Origin: Thermoplasmatales archaeon UBA509
Lineage (GTDB): Archaea > Thermoplasmatota > Thermoplasmata > Thermoplasmatales > Thermoplasmataceae
Assembly: GCA_002498845.1 (NCBI GenBank)
Contig: DAJC01000051.1
Span: 1-64,000 of the forward strand
Direction of reading: 5' to 3'
Length of the DNA: 64,000 bases
Shown here: one piece after another, positions 17,922-27,351 of the stretch
How the letters are laid out: the number at the start of each line of letters is the position of its first letter
How positions within the stretch are numbered: position 1 is the first letter of the stretch
Notes under the pieces: generated by a model
Told to the model about the DNA's origin: nothing
What the model saw: only the letters and a program-made list of their open reading frames with translations
The model's database searches: none
Program-made: the position numbers and the translations under genes

Positions 17922-20045
17922 TCATAGAATCTCCTGTATGACAGCAGCTGCGTCAAAGTTCAGCAGATAATTTCTGCCCGGGAGTTTCTGGGGTAGCCCG
18001 TCTACAGATGGTACATTTGTATCGGCATATATCTCCCATCCTTTTTCACTTTCTGGAAGAATGAAGTTGACCGGGCTACTTGATGAGTTGAAGATCAGCA
18101 GAAGATCCCCACCAGTGACAATATCGTCCCTGTAGGATATTTCTCTTGTCTCGCGTCCTGAAAGCCTTATCATAAGGGCGTGAAGCGATGGATCGTTCCA
18201 GATGGCGGCCGTCATGTCCCTACCCTCAGGGGTCATCCACTGTATTTCTGCCCTACCAGTTGCTGGATTTGGGGTGCTCCGAAAGAAATTTCTCCTCCTC
18301 AGCACAGGATTTGACCTCCTCAGGTGAATCATATGGCGCGTGAATTTAAGAAGGGAAGTCCTTTCCATGTCTAGATTCCAGTTATACCAGCTGATCTCGT
18401 TGTCCTGACAGTATGCATTGTTGTTTCCCCTCTGTGTCCTGCCAATCTCATCACCACCCAGCAGCATTGGTACCCCCTGTGAAACAAGCATTGTAAAGAT
18501 GAAATTTTTCATTCTGCGGAACCTCCTTCCCAGGATCTCCTGGCTGTCAGTTTCCCCTTCCACCCCGAAGTTATAGCTGTAATTCTCGTCCGTTCCACCC
18601 TGGAAAAGCTCTCCGTTTGCCTCATTGTGTTTACTGTTGTATGAAACAAGGTCATACAGCGTAAATCCGTCGTGGGACGTTACAAAGTTTATGCTCGAGT
18701 GCGGTCTCCTTCCATCCTCCTCATACAGATCGGGCGAACCTGATATTCTTGTTGCAAACTCTGCGAGAGTTCCGTCATCGCCCCTCCACATCCTCCTGAT
18801 CAGATCCCTGTACTTACCATTCCATTCCGCCCACTTAGGAGGGAAATTTCCAACCTGATATCCACCTGGTCCCACGTCCCAGGGCTCGGCTATGAGTTTC
18901 ATTGTTGAAATTACCGGATCCTGGTGTATCGTGGCCAGAAATGGTGATAGCATATTCACGTTGTAAAGCTCACGAGCCAGAGTTGATGCCAGATCAAATC
19001 TGAAGCCGTCCACCTGCATATCTGTAGCCCAGTACCTCAGGCTGTCCATTATGAGCTGAAGAACCTGTGGATTCCTTGCATTCAGGCTGTTTCCTGTTCC
19101 CGTGAAATCAGAGTAAAACCGGGGACTATCAGGATCAAGAATGTAATATGTGGTATTGTCTAGTCCCCTGAAGCTCAAAGTGGGGCCAAGATGATTCCCC
19201 TCTGCTGTATGATTGTAAACCACGTCCAGGATGACCTCAATCCCGTTCTCATGAAATTTCCTGACCATGTCCTTGAATTCCCGTACCTGAGTCCCGGGGG
19301 GACCGGAAGAGTAGCGTATATCCGGAGCGAAAAATCCAATGGTGTTATATCCCCAGTAATTCACAAGTCCAGAATCAACCAGCATCTTCTCATCCACATG
19401 ATGGTGCACAGGAAGGAGCTCCACCGAAGTTATGCCAAGATCCTTCAGGTATCGGATCATGGGTTCGGATGCAAGTCCGGAGTAAGTCCCTCTGATCTTT
19501 TCATCAACCTGAGGATTTGTGATTGTGGCTCCCCTTACATGGGTTTCACATATGATAGTCCTGTTCCAGGGATGCCTGGGCTTTTCAACTCCTCCCCAGT
19601 CGTAGCTGGAGTCAACAACGATTGATTTTGGCACATACTTCTCATCAGGTGCTGCATCGATCTTGAGGTCTTTTTCCTGGGAATTTATGTCGTATGAAAA
19701 AATGCTGTCATTCCATTTTACAACACCACTCAGGGCCTTTGCATACGGATCAATTAGAAGCTTACTCTTATTGAACCTCTGCCCATTCTCCGGATCATAT
19801 GGTCCATCCGCTCGATAGGCGTACAGCTGCCCGGGTTTGATGCCAGACACAAAACAGTGCCACACATGTGCATCCTGCTCCTGTAACCTTATGGTTTCCA
19901 CAGCTTCGCCGTCTTCCCTGTCATAGAGTTCCAGAAAGACAGCACTGGCATTTTCTGAATAAATGGCGAAATTCACTCCCCCATCAACTGTGGTGGCACC
20001 AAGGGGGTATTCGCTCCCCCTCCTTACTCTTTCAACATTTTCCAC
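17922..20045 (-). CDS. treX: glycogen debranching enzyme, isoamylase type
   Basis: 707 residues, GH13_11. A CBM48 sandwich (GATTVDGGVNFAIYSENASAV) precedes the barrel. Catalytic motifs: VILDVVYNHTAEGN, GFRFDLASTLAREL (nucleophile), LIAEPWDVGPGGYQVGNFP (acid/base), INFVTSHDGFTLYDLVSYN. The enzyme cuts alpha-1,6 branches and so supplies linear chains to TreY/TreZ. The start is GTG at 20045, 30 bases after the maltokinase gene. Its place directly before treY-treZ gives the standard TreX-TreY-TreZ order; glgX would be an equally valid name on sequence alone. Confidence 0.92.
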   Translation of the reverse strand: MENVERVRRGSEYPLGATTVDGGVNFAIYSENASAVFLELYDREDGEAVETIRLQEQDAHVWHCFVSGIKPGQLYAYRADGPYDPENGQRFNKSKLLIDPYAKALSGVVKWNDSIFSYDINSQEKDLKIDAAPDEKYVPKSIVVDSSYDWGGVEKPRHPWNRTIICETHVRGATITNPQVDEKIRGTYSGLASEPMIRYLKDLGITSVELLPVHHHVDEKMLVDSGLVNYWGYNTIGFFAPDIRYSSGPPGTQVREFKDMVRKFHENGIEVILDVVYNHTAEGNHLGPTLSFRGLDNTTYYILDPDSPRFYSDFTGTGNSLNARNPQVLQLIMDSLRYWATDMQVDGFRFDLASTLARELYNVNMLSPFLATIHQDPVISTMKLIAEPWDVGPGGYQVGNFPPKWAEWNGKYRDLIRRMWRGDDGTLAEFATRISGSPDLYEEDGRRPHSSINFVTSHDGFTLYDLVSYNSKHNEANGELFQGGTDENYSYNFGVEGETDSQEILGRRFRRMKNFIFTMLVSQGVPMLLGGDEIGRTQRGNNNAYCQDNEISWYNWNLDMERTSLLKFTRHMIHLRRSNPVLRRRNFFRSTPNPATGRAEIQWMTPEGRDMTAAIWNDPSLHALMIRLSGRETREISYRDDIVTGGDLLLIFNSSSSPVNFILPESEKGWEIYADTNVPSVDGLPQKLPGRNYLLNFDAAAVIQEIL

Positions 20046-20075
20046 AATATATCTACCTCATCTGCTGCACGGCAA

Positions 20076-21515
20076 TCACATGAAGCTGCCGCTTCCACTC
20101 AGCGTCTCAACAAGGGCCCGGGCCGGTATGATTATCCAGTCTGGCCGGTTGTTCATCTCATAGTTTGCCTCGTATACTGCTTTCTCAACCTCATAATAGG
20201 CTGCAGTTTTCATGAAGTCCCGGAAGTCCCTTGGAATGGTGGGGAGATCACTGGATTTCTGGAAATACGCCTTAAGGAAAACATCACGCAGTTTCAGGGA
20301 AATTTTTCTAGTTTCACTGGCCAGTAAAGTATCAGATTTTGAGTAAAAACTTAAAGCGTAGTCTATTGAGCGTGTCATGCCAGCAACATCCTTCAGGACA
20401 CATCCGAGGGATGATCGCTCCGTTTCGCCCCTGAGTGGTTCACCTTCGAAGTCTATAATTATGGGTCCACGTGTTGTCCTGAGTATCTGCCCCAGGTGAA
20501 GATCACCGTGAAACCTGATCTTCTCCACCTCATACAGGGGAGAGAAGTCGAAGTTGTCGACAAAATTTCTGATAAGATCGTAAAAATCAATGCTGTCGTA
20601 TATTCTTCCATTGATTGAAAGAGAAATGGATGTCCTGCGCATTGCAGATGCAAGATCCATGTATCTCCGTTTAATCCGGGTTATGTCACCTGATGTGAAG
20701 AGTTCATGGCCGAAGCCCGGATCATCTATGCTGAAAAGTGCCCTGTGCATTTCTGCAACCGTTACTGCAAGCTCTGTGGCAGCTGAGGTCATTTCCTCAA
20801 TTATATCTTCAACCACAGCCTTTCTGCCATGGGTGAATCTGCCAATCAGATCCTTACTCAGTTCAAGAAAATAGCGCCAGTAATCGCCATCATTCTGGAC
20901 ATTTTCCTGTATGGAAACCACGGAAAGCAGAGGTTCCGGTTCATGGATCAGCTGTGCAATTGGTCTGGGTATATTTCTAAAGTTCGTTTTTGTATAGAGC
21001 TTGACCGGAACCGTAAAGTCAGGATTATGGGGTGATATGGGCCGGCGAAACACCTTGCATATGTATCTTTCTCCCACGGTAAATGAGGAATTTGACTGCT
21101 CCACGTTAAGTGGCGTTATGACGGGATGCGCTGTCATATATGACTGGAATTCTTCTGCATATGGACCCTGAATCACAATTCGACCGTTTGAGCCAGAAAC
21201 AGCGCCATCCGTAGCTAGGAGTGACATGAATGAGGATATGCTTCCGTTCTCCACTGCATCCCCAAACTGGGATGAATCGAAGGCAGATGGAGTTATGACA
21301 ATGGTCGATCCGCCTGATGTTATGCTAATGTCAACAATTACGATGGCAGATTCGCTGTCCCCTATAGTTTCCGGAACTGCATCCACAAGGCGGGCATCCA
21401 CAATGGAATCAGACTTGAACGGAAACCACCTCTTGGTCTTCAGCTGTGCAAGCAGCCCAATGAGCGTAGATCTGTCAAGGACAGATGAAAGATGAACAGT
21501 ATTATGCAGTGACAT
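20076..21515 (-). CDS. mak: maltokinase
   Basis: 479 residues; ATP-dependent phosphorylation of maltose to maltose-1-phosphate, the substrate of GlgE. Seen: ERYICKVFRRPISPHNPD near residue 185 (ATP-side lysine), the aminoglycoside-kinase-like catalytic loop FHGDLHLGQIL near 365, and IIDFEGEPLRGE near 382, all typical of Mak/Pep2. ATG at 21515 is preceded by GGAGG and overlaps the end of treS by 14 bases. In many bacteria TreS and Mak are fused or form a complex; here they are separate but translationally coupled, which supports the same partnership. Confidence 0.9.
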   Translation of the reverse strand: MSLHNTVHLSSVLDRSTLIGLLAQLKTKRWFPFKSDSIVDARLVDAVPETIGDSESAIVIVDISITSGGSTIVITPSAFDSSQFGDAVENGSISSFMSLLATDGAVSGSNGRIVIQGPYAEEFQSYMTAHPVITPLNVEQSNSSFTVGERYICKVFRRPISPHNPDFTVPVKLYTKTNFRNIPRPIAQLIHEPEPLLSVVSIQENVQNDGDYWRYFLELSKDLIGRFTHGRKAVVEDIIEEMTSAATELAVTVAEMHRALFSIDDPGFGHELFTSGDITRIKRRYMDLASAMRRTSISLSINGRIYDSIDFYDLIRNFVDNFDFSPLYEVEKIRFHGDLHLGQILRTTRGPIIIDFEGEPLRGETERSSLGCVLKDVAGMTRSIDYALSFYSKSDTLLASETRKISLKLRDVFLKAYFQKSSDLPTIPRDFRDFMKTAAYYEVEKAVYEANYEMNNRPDWIIIPARALVETLSGSGSFM

Positions 21516-23157
21516 TTGGTGCCTCCATGATAAGCCAGAAATAGGAATGCCTGGGCATTGTGAAGAAGTATGGCAGCTCACCTATATCCGGGAACCTCAC
21601 AGAACTTATTGTCTCCCGGAGATGCCATCCGTTGAATTCTGAAAGGTCAAGTCTGGTGAACCCTGGCTTCCTTCCAAGGTTGTATACGCATAGCATTTGT
21701 TGTCCCTGGTATTCCCTTATGAATGCCAGTATCTGCTTGTCCTCGGACTTGAGAAACCTTATTGATCCACGCCCCAGCACCTGCGAATTCTGCTTCCTCA
21801 CAATGATCATGCGCCTGAACCAGTTCAGGAAGGATGTTGGGAGCCGTGACATGGAATCCACGTTGAAGCTTTCATAATGATAATTAGGATTTGTTATTAC
21901 CGGCGAGTAAAGTGCCTCGGAATCTGCCCTTGAAAAACCGGCATTCCGGTCATAAGACCACTGCATTGGTGTTCTCACGCCGTTCCTGTCCCCTAGATAT
22001 ACATTATCTCCCATGTTGATCTCATCACCATAATAGAATATTGGAGACCCAGGGAGGCTCATGATGAGAGCATGCAGAAGCTCAAGCACGTATCTGTCGT
22101 TGTCCACAAGCGGCGCTAGTCTTCTCCTTATTCCAAGGTTAAGCCTCATCTTTGGGAGTTTTGCATATTCCTTGAACATGAGGTCTCTTTCTTCATCCGT
22201 GACCATTTCTAGAGTGAGTTCATCATGATTTCTGAGGAAAAGCCCCCAATCACATTTCTCCGGTATGGGCAGGGTTTGCTTTATTATATTTACAATAGGG
22301 AAGGCATCCTCCTGTGCAAGTGCAATGAATATTCTTGGCATGAGCGGGAAGTTGAAATTCATATGGAATTCATCCTGGTTCCCGAAGTATGCCTTTGCAT
22401 CAACAGGCCACTGGTTTGCCTCGGCCAGGAGAATGCAGCCCGGATAATCCCTGTCAATCATCTTCCTGATCTCCTTGAAGTATTCATGCGTTTCAGGAAG
22501 ATTTTCACAGCTTGTCCCCTCCCTCTCGAAGAGATAGGGCACTGCGTCGCACCTGAATCCGTCAAGCCCTTTGTCAAGCCAGTATCTTATTACGTTCATC
22601 ATCTCCTGGCGGACTTCCGGGTTATCATAGTTGAGGTCAGGCTGGTGGCTGTAGAACCTGTGCCAGTAATACTGCTTGGAAACAGGATCCCAGGCCCAGT
22701 TTGATGTCTCAGTGTCTACGAATATGATCCGGACACCTTTGTATTTCTCCGGATCATCAGACCAGACAAACCAGTCCCTTTTAGGATTGTCCCTGCTTGA
22801 CCTGGCTTCCCTGAACCACTGGTTCTGGTCCGATACATGGTTAAGGACCAGATCCGCAATAACCCTGATACCCCGGGCATGAGCCTCCGAGACAAAGCGC
22901 TCGAAATCCTCAACAGTTCCATAGTCAGGTAGTATGGAATAGTAGTCGCTGATATCGTATCCATCATCCTTCAGGGGAGATTTGTAGAATGGAAGGAGCC
23001 ATATGCAATCAATCCCGATGCTCTTGATATAGTCAAGCCTCATTGTGAGCCCGTTGAAGTCCCCAATGCCGTCATCGTTGGAATCAAAGAAACTTCTCAC
23101 GGGCACCTCATAGAATGAGGCGTCCCTGAACCAGAGTTCGTCGTCACTGCTCAGCAT
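21502..23157 (-). CDS. treS: trehalose synthase (maltose alpha-D-glucosyltransferase)
   Basis: 551 residues, GH13_16; interconverts trehalose and maltose. Seen: LWFRDASFYEVPVRSFFDSN at the N-terminus, LNHVSDQNQWF near 105, nucleophile D204 in FRCDAVPYLF, acid/base E246 in LLAEANQW, RNHDELTLEM near 309 and RTPMQWSYDRNAGFSRAD near 395, which together are diagnostic for TreS rather than alpha-glucosidase. There is no C-terminal maltokinase fusion; the kinase is the next gene. The gene begins one base after the glgE stop. Confidence 0.93.
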   Translation of the reverse strand: MLSSDDELWFRDASFYEVPVRSFFDSNDDGIGDFNGLTMRLDYIKSIGIDCIWLLPFYKSPLKDDGYDISDYYSILPDYGTVEDFERFVSEAHARGIRVIADLVLNHVSDQNQWFREARSSRDNPKRDWFVWSDDPEKYKGVRIIFVDTETSNWAWDPVSKQYYWHRFYSHQPDLNYDNPEVRQEMMNVIRYWLDKGLDGFRCDAVPYLFEREGTSCENLPETHEYFKEIRKMIDRDYPGCILLAEANQWPVDAKAYFGNQDEFHMNFNFPLMPRIFIALAQEDAFPIVNIIKQTLPIPEKCDWGLFLRNHDELTLEMVTDEERDLMFKEYAKLPKMRLNLGIRRRLAPLVDNDRYVLELLHALIMSLPGSPIFYYGDEINMGDNVYLGDRNGVRTPMQWSYDRNAGFSRADSEALYSPVITNPNYHYESFNVDSMSRLPTSFLNWFRRMIIVRKQNSQVLGRGSIRFLKSEDKQILAFIREYQGQQMLCVYNLGRKPGFTRLDLSEFNGWHLRETISSVRFPDIGELPYFFTMPRHSYFWLIMEAPNVTA

Positions 23158-23158
23158 T

Positions 23159-25081
23159 CTACTCCCTCACAAGTATGTGGGCAGGCCTGTATTCAGGCAC
23201 CAGTCTTACGTAGTTATACTCATTATGCCAGCAGTATTTCTCTCCTGTCATCATGTCCATTACATCGTATCCTGCACAGTCTGAGGATCTCACCCAGTCC
23301 GGGGGTACCTGCACAGTTGCTTCACACGTTTCATACGGATTTATGTTCACCACAACCATAACAGATGGATATCCGGGATAGTAGCGGTAATATGCAAGTA
23401 TGCTCGGATTGCTCGAGTTCAGGAATTTCACATTTCCATGAAGGTGGAAATTCACGACATTCTTTCTTATCTTGTTAAGAAGTGAAATAATGTCCCTGAT
23501 GTTGCCGTCGGCAAGCCAGTCCCGCTGCTTTATTTCATATTTCTCCGCATCCATGTATTCCTCCCTGCCGGGTATGCCCTCATTCTCACAGAGCTCGTAT
23601 CCGCTGTATATGCCCCAGAGCGGAGAGAGCGTTGCCGCCAGCACTGCACGCATCATGAATGCGGGCCGTCCGCCTCTTTGCAGAACGAATGGCAGGATGT
23701 CAGGTGTGTTTGTGAACAGCATTGGCCAGAAAAATGAGGAAATCTCCGGCCTGTTGATTTCATTGAAATATTCCCTGATCTCCCAGTCAAAATTTCTCCA
23801 GGTGAAGTAGGTGTAGGACTGCTGGAATCCTATCCTGGAAAGTTTGTACATAACGGACGGCTTGGTGAATGCCTCCGCCAGGAATACTGCATCCGGGTGC
23901 TTCTCCCTGATACTGGATATGATCCATTTCCAGAACGGAAGCGGTTTCGTATGCGGGTTATCAACCCTGAAGATTCTTATGCCCTGTGAAATCCAGAATT
24001 CAAAGATACCCAGCATCTCCTTCCACAGGTTTTCCCTGTCCTCCGTGTCAAAGTTCAGCGGGTATATGTCGAAGTACTTCTTGGGAGGATTCTCTGCGTA
24101 CCTGATACTCCCGTCCGGGCGATGGTAGAACCACTCCGGATGATCCTTAACATATGGATGATCTGGAGAACACTGCAGGGCGATGTCCATGGCAATCTTC
24201 AGTCCATGTTTTCCGGCTGCCGATACCATTTCCCTGAAATCCGACATGGTTCCCAGTTCAGGATTGATGGACTTATGACCTCCCAGGGCACTGCCTATTG
24301 CCCAGGGACTGCCCGGATCATCCTTTCCGGCAGGAATTATGCCGTTCTTCCCGCGCCTGCTTGTCTGGCCGATTGGATGCACCGGTGTCAGGTAGATCAC
24401 GTCGAATCCCATGGCTGCAATATCCGGCATCCTCCTTATGACATCCCTGAAGGTGCCATGTTTCCCCGGTACATCTGATTGCGATCTCGGGAACAGTTCA
24501 TACCATGAAGAGAAGTATGCGGCCTCGGGAAATGCCTCAAGTTTCATTATGCCTGATCTTGCACTGTTGCTTCTTGGCCAGTACTTTTCAAGAAGGTGAT
24601 AGTTATCTCTTATGATCGAGATGGCACCTTCAGCCGATGATCCTGCAGATGAGATGATCTTCTCAAGAGCCTTCCGGTCCCTTCCCCTGGCCCTGGCCAT
24701 TCCAGCCCTGATGCTTTCCATGCCAGCAGCAATATCTGCATCAACATCCTCGCCTGCATTCTTCCATGCTGTCGTATCACGGAGCCAGGTGCGCAGGTCA
24801 TCATACCAGGCTGTGATCCTGAACCTGTAAGTTCCAGTCTTTGCAATGGGGAACCAGCCCGTGAAGGTATCTTCCGCGGCAGGAGTAAGGTTCTCACTCT
24901 TCCACGTCCTTGATCCGGGCGCAAGATAATCCACCTGAGCACCAATGATCCTTGTGCCATGTGAATATGCCCTGCAGGAGACCTGCTGCATGAGCCCTGC
25001 ACATCCCTTGGCGGGGGTGAGACTATCCTCAACTGCCGGCCTGATATCCTCAATAATTATTTCCTGTTCATCTGTTTTCAT
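23159..25081 (-). CDS. glgE: alpha-1,4-glucan:maltose-1-phosphate maltosyltransferase
   Basis: 640 residues, GH13_3. It transfers maltosyl units from maltose-1-phosphate to growing alpha-1,4-glucan. An N-terminal sandwich domain with a helical insert (to about residue 170) precedes the barrel. Diagnostic motifs: nucleophile D374 in FRVDNPHTKPLPFW, acid/base E403 in LAEAFTKPSVMY, and YTYFTWRN near 424; the 29-residue spacing between the two catalytic residues is the same as in characterised bacterial GlgE. The start overlaps the glgB end by 14 bases. GlgE was described mainly from actinobacteria, so its presence in an archaeal operon is notable. Confidence 0.93.
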   Translation of the reverse strand: MKTDEQEIIIEDIRPAVEDSLTPAKGCAGLMQQVSCRAYSHGTRIIGAQVDYLAPGSRTWKSENLTPAAEDTFTGWFPIAKTGTYRFRITAWYDDLRTWLRDTTAWKNAGEDVDADIAAGMESIRAGMARARGRDRKALEKIISSAGSSAEGAISIIRDNYHLLEKYWPRSNSARSGIMKLEAFPEAAYFSSWYELFPRSQSDVPGKHGTFRDVIRRMPDIAAMGFDVIYLTPVHPIGQTSRRGKNGIIPAGKDDPGSPWAIGSALGGHKSINPELGTMSDFREMVSAAGKHGLKIAMDIALQCSPDHPYVKDHPEWFYHRPDGSIRYAENPPKKYFDIYPLNFDTEDRENLWKEMLGIFEFWISQGIRIFRVDNPHTKPLPFWKWIISSIREKHPDAVFLAEAFTKPSVMYKLSRIGFQQSYTYFTWRNFDWEIREYFNEINRPEISSFFWPMLFTNTPDILPFVLQRGGRPAFMMRAVLAATLSPLWGIYSGYELCENEGIPGREEYMDAEKYEIKQRDWLADGNIRDIISLLNKIRKNVVNFHLHGNVKFLNSSNPSILAYYRYYPGYPSVMVVVNINPYETCEATVQVPPDWVRSSDCAGYDVMDMMTGEKYCWHNEYNYVRLVPEYRPAHILVRE

Positions 25082-27260
25082 TCAAATCACCTGCTCCATT
25101 CTGAAGTATCACGCATCCCAGTGGAGGCAGTGTCATTTCAACTGAATTCTCCTGCCCATGCAGCGGTATGCCCTGAGATTCTATCTTCCCGAGATTGCCT
25201 GCACCGGATCCGCCGTAAAGGGTGGAATCCGAGTTGAAGATCTCCCTGTAGGTTCCGCTTCCGGGAACGCCAATCCTGTACCCATGCCTGGTGACAGGCG
25301 TGAAATTGAAAACGAATATGGTGTTGCTGGATCCCCTGCAGGATTGCCTCATAAATGAAATGACCGTATTCTCGCTGTCCTTGAAATCGATCCACCTGAA
25401 GCATTCCTGCCTGAAATCTGATGTTCCGAGTGCGTTTCTGCCATATATTGCATTCAGGTCATGCAGTAGCAGCATGATGCCCGACTGAACAGCATCATCT
25501 GCTTCAATGGGAAGGAAAGATGCGTAATCCCACTCACCTTCCATGGCAGTCTCATTTCCCATGAACAGCAGCTTTTTACCCGGGAATGAGAACATGTAGG
25601 ACAGGAGCAGTCTTATGTTGGCATGCTTCTGCCATGAATCTCCCGGCATCTTGCTGTACAGGGAACCCTTGCCATGGACAACCTCGTCGTGGGATATGGG
25701 CAGTACAAACCTCTCAGAGAAAGCGTACCACAGGGAGAATGTGAGATTGTCCATGCGGTATTTCCTGTACAGTGGATCGGTGGAGAAGAAATCCAGTGTG
25801 TCGTGCATCCAGCCCATGTTCCACTTCATGTCAAATCCAAGCCCACCAGATGACGCCTGGCCCGTAACATTGGGCCACGAAGTGGATTCCTCGGCAATCA
25901 TGAGCGCACCTGGAAACCTGGCATGAACCGTTTCATTCACCTTCCGGAGGAATCCTATTGCCTCCAGGTTCTGGTTTCCGCCATAGGCATTGGGTATCCA
26001 TTCCCCCGACTTTCTTGAATAGTCAAGGTAGAGCATTGATGATACAGCGTCGATCCTTATCCCGTCCGCATGAAACATGTCCAGCCAGTAGACCGCATTG
26101 GATACGAGGAAGCTTATCACTCCTCCGCTGCCATAATTGAATATGTATGTACCCCAGTCCGGGTGGCGGCCCCTTCGCGGATCGGGATCCTCAAAGAGGT
26201 GGGTACCGTCAAATTCGGCAAGCCCGTAGGCATCCTCGGGAAAGTGGGCCGGCACCCAGTCAAGGATCACACCAATCCCCCTGGAATGCATGTAGTTGAT
26301 GAAGAAGCGGAAATCATCAGGATCTCCATACCGTGAGGTGGGAGCATAATAGTTTATGACCTGGTACCCCCAAGAACCGTCAAATGGGTGTTCCATCACT
26401 GGCAGCAGTTCAACATGGGTGAAGCCCATTTTTGCCATATGGTCAGCTATGAGTGGTGCAAGTTCACGGTAATTGAGGTAGCCCCCATCACTGTCCCGTG
26501 CCCAGGATCCAAGGTGCACCTCATATATTGACAGTGGACTTTCAGATGCAGAAACATTTGCACGCCTCTCCATCCATGAACGGTCCTTCCACCTGAAGGC
26601 GGGACTGTGGACAATTGATGCTGTGTGGGGACGCAGCTCTGACATGGATGCAAATGGATCGGTTTTCTCGAGCACGGTACCCTGCTGTGTCCTTATTGCA
26701 AATTTGTAGACCTCCCCATCCATGCATTCCGGGATGAATATCTCCCAGATACCAGAATCCCTGACATTGATCATGGGGTGCTCGCCACTGTTCCAGTGGT
26801 TGAAATTCCCAATTACTGAAACGGCTCTGGCATTTGGTGCCCATACAACAAACCTTGTCCCGCTTGCTTCAGGATATTTCATTGGATGGGATCCGAAAAC
26901 GCGATAGGCCATGTAGTCATCACCCTTCTTGAAGAGGTACGCTTCAAGCTCAGTAAGCAGGGGTGGAAATGCATATGGATCATGTGAACATGAAACATAT
27001 CCACTGCTGTCCCTCCAACATATCATGTAAAGCCTGCCGGCGGCGGTCGGGATCGTCCCACCGTAAAGATCCTTCTCGATTTTCCTTGCCTCTATCCTGT
27101 TCCCGGCATATTCCATCCAGGCTTCAGTTGATCTGGGAAGGAAGAACCTTACCTCGGTGCCATCCCCTGAAGGATGTGGCCCGAGAATTCTTTCCGGGTG
27201 GCTGCTGCTGAAACTAAGAATATTCTCAGCCTCTTTCCCGAAGTTTCTTTCCGTCTCCAT
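25068..27260 (-). CDS. glgB: 1,4-alpha-glucan branching enzyme (GH13)
   Basis: 730 residues, GH13_9; introduces alpha-1,6 branches. Two N-terminal sandwich regions are visible, the second a CBM48 (TRFVVWAPNARAVSVIGNFN near 140). Barrel motifs: VILDWVPAHFPEDAYGL, nucleophile GIRIDAVSSMLYLDYSRK, acid/base MIAEESTSWPNVTG, LPISHDEVVHGKGSLYSKM. It is the first gene of the operon. In the GlgE pathway GlgB branches the linear polymer made by GlgE. Most archaea that have a branching enzyme use the unrelated GH57 type, so this GH13 form supports acquisition together with glgE. Confidence 0.93.
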   Translation of the reverse strand: METERNFGKEAENILSFSSSHPERILGPHPSGDGTEVRFFLPRSTEAWMEYAGNRIEARKIEKDLYGGTIPTAAGRLYMICWRDSSGYVSCSHDPYAFPPLLTELEAYLFKKGDDYMAYRVFGSHPMKYPEASGTRFVVWAPNARAVSVIGNFNHWNSGEHPMINVRDSGIWEIFIPECMDGEVYKFAIRTQQGTVLEKTDPFASMSELRPHTASIVHSPAFRWKDRSWMERRANVSASESPLSIYEVHLGSWARDSDGGYLNYRELAPLIADHMAKMGFTHVELLPVMEHPFDGSWGYQVINYYAPTSRYGDPDDFRFFINYMHSRGIGVILDWVPAHFPEDAYGLAEFDGTHLFEDPDPRRGRHPDWGTYIFNYGSGGVISFLVSNAVYWLDMFHADGIRIDAVSSMLYLDYSRKSGEWIPNAYGGNQNLEAIGFLRKVNETVHARFPGALMIAEESTSWPNVTGQASSGGLGFDMKWNMGWMHDTLDFFSTDPLYRKYRMDNLTFSLWYAFSERFVLPISHDEVVHGKGSLYSKMPGDSWQKHANIRLLLSYMFSFPGKKLLFMGNETAMEGEWDYASFLPIEADDAVQSGIMLLLHDLNAIYGRNALGTSDFRQECFRWIDFKDSENTVISFMRQSCRGSSNTIFVFNFTPVTRHGYRIGVPGSGTYREIFNSDSTLYGGSGAGNLGKIESQGIPLHGQENSVEMTLPPLGCVILQNGAGDLNENR

Positions 27261-27261
27261 T

Positions 27262-27292
27262 CATATTTAATAAGGGTTTATCATATTTATAA
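27262..27292 (-). promoter_or_regulatory. promoter of the glucan/trehalose operon
   Basis: On the minus strand TTATAAA (complement of 27286-27292) stands about 29 bases before the glgB ATG at 27260, with a further AT-rich stretch (attaaatatga) against the start codon. The spacing fits a leaderless or almost leaderless transcript. No other good promoter was seen between the seven tightly packed genes. Confidence 0.5.
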
Positions 27293-27351
27293 CTTGACCG
27301 CTCAGGTCCAGATTATGGGGCGTATTTATATCGGTGCGAGTCAGTATGGCT

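Noticed and set aside
22225-22704. 159-codon plus-strand open frame
   Set aside because: Antisense of treS; length comes from the codon bias of the real gene.
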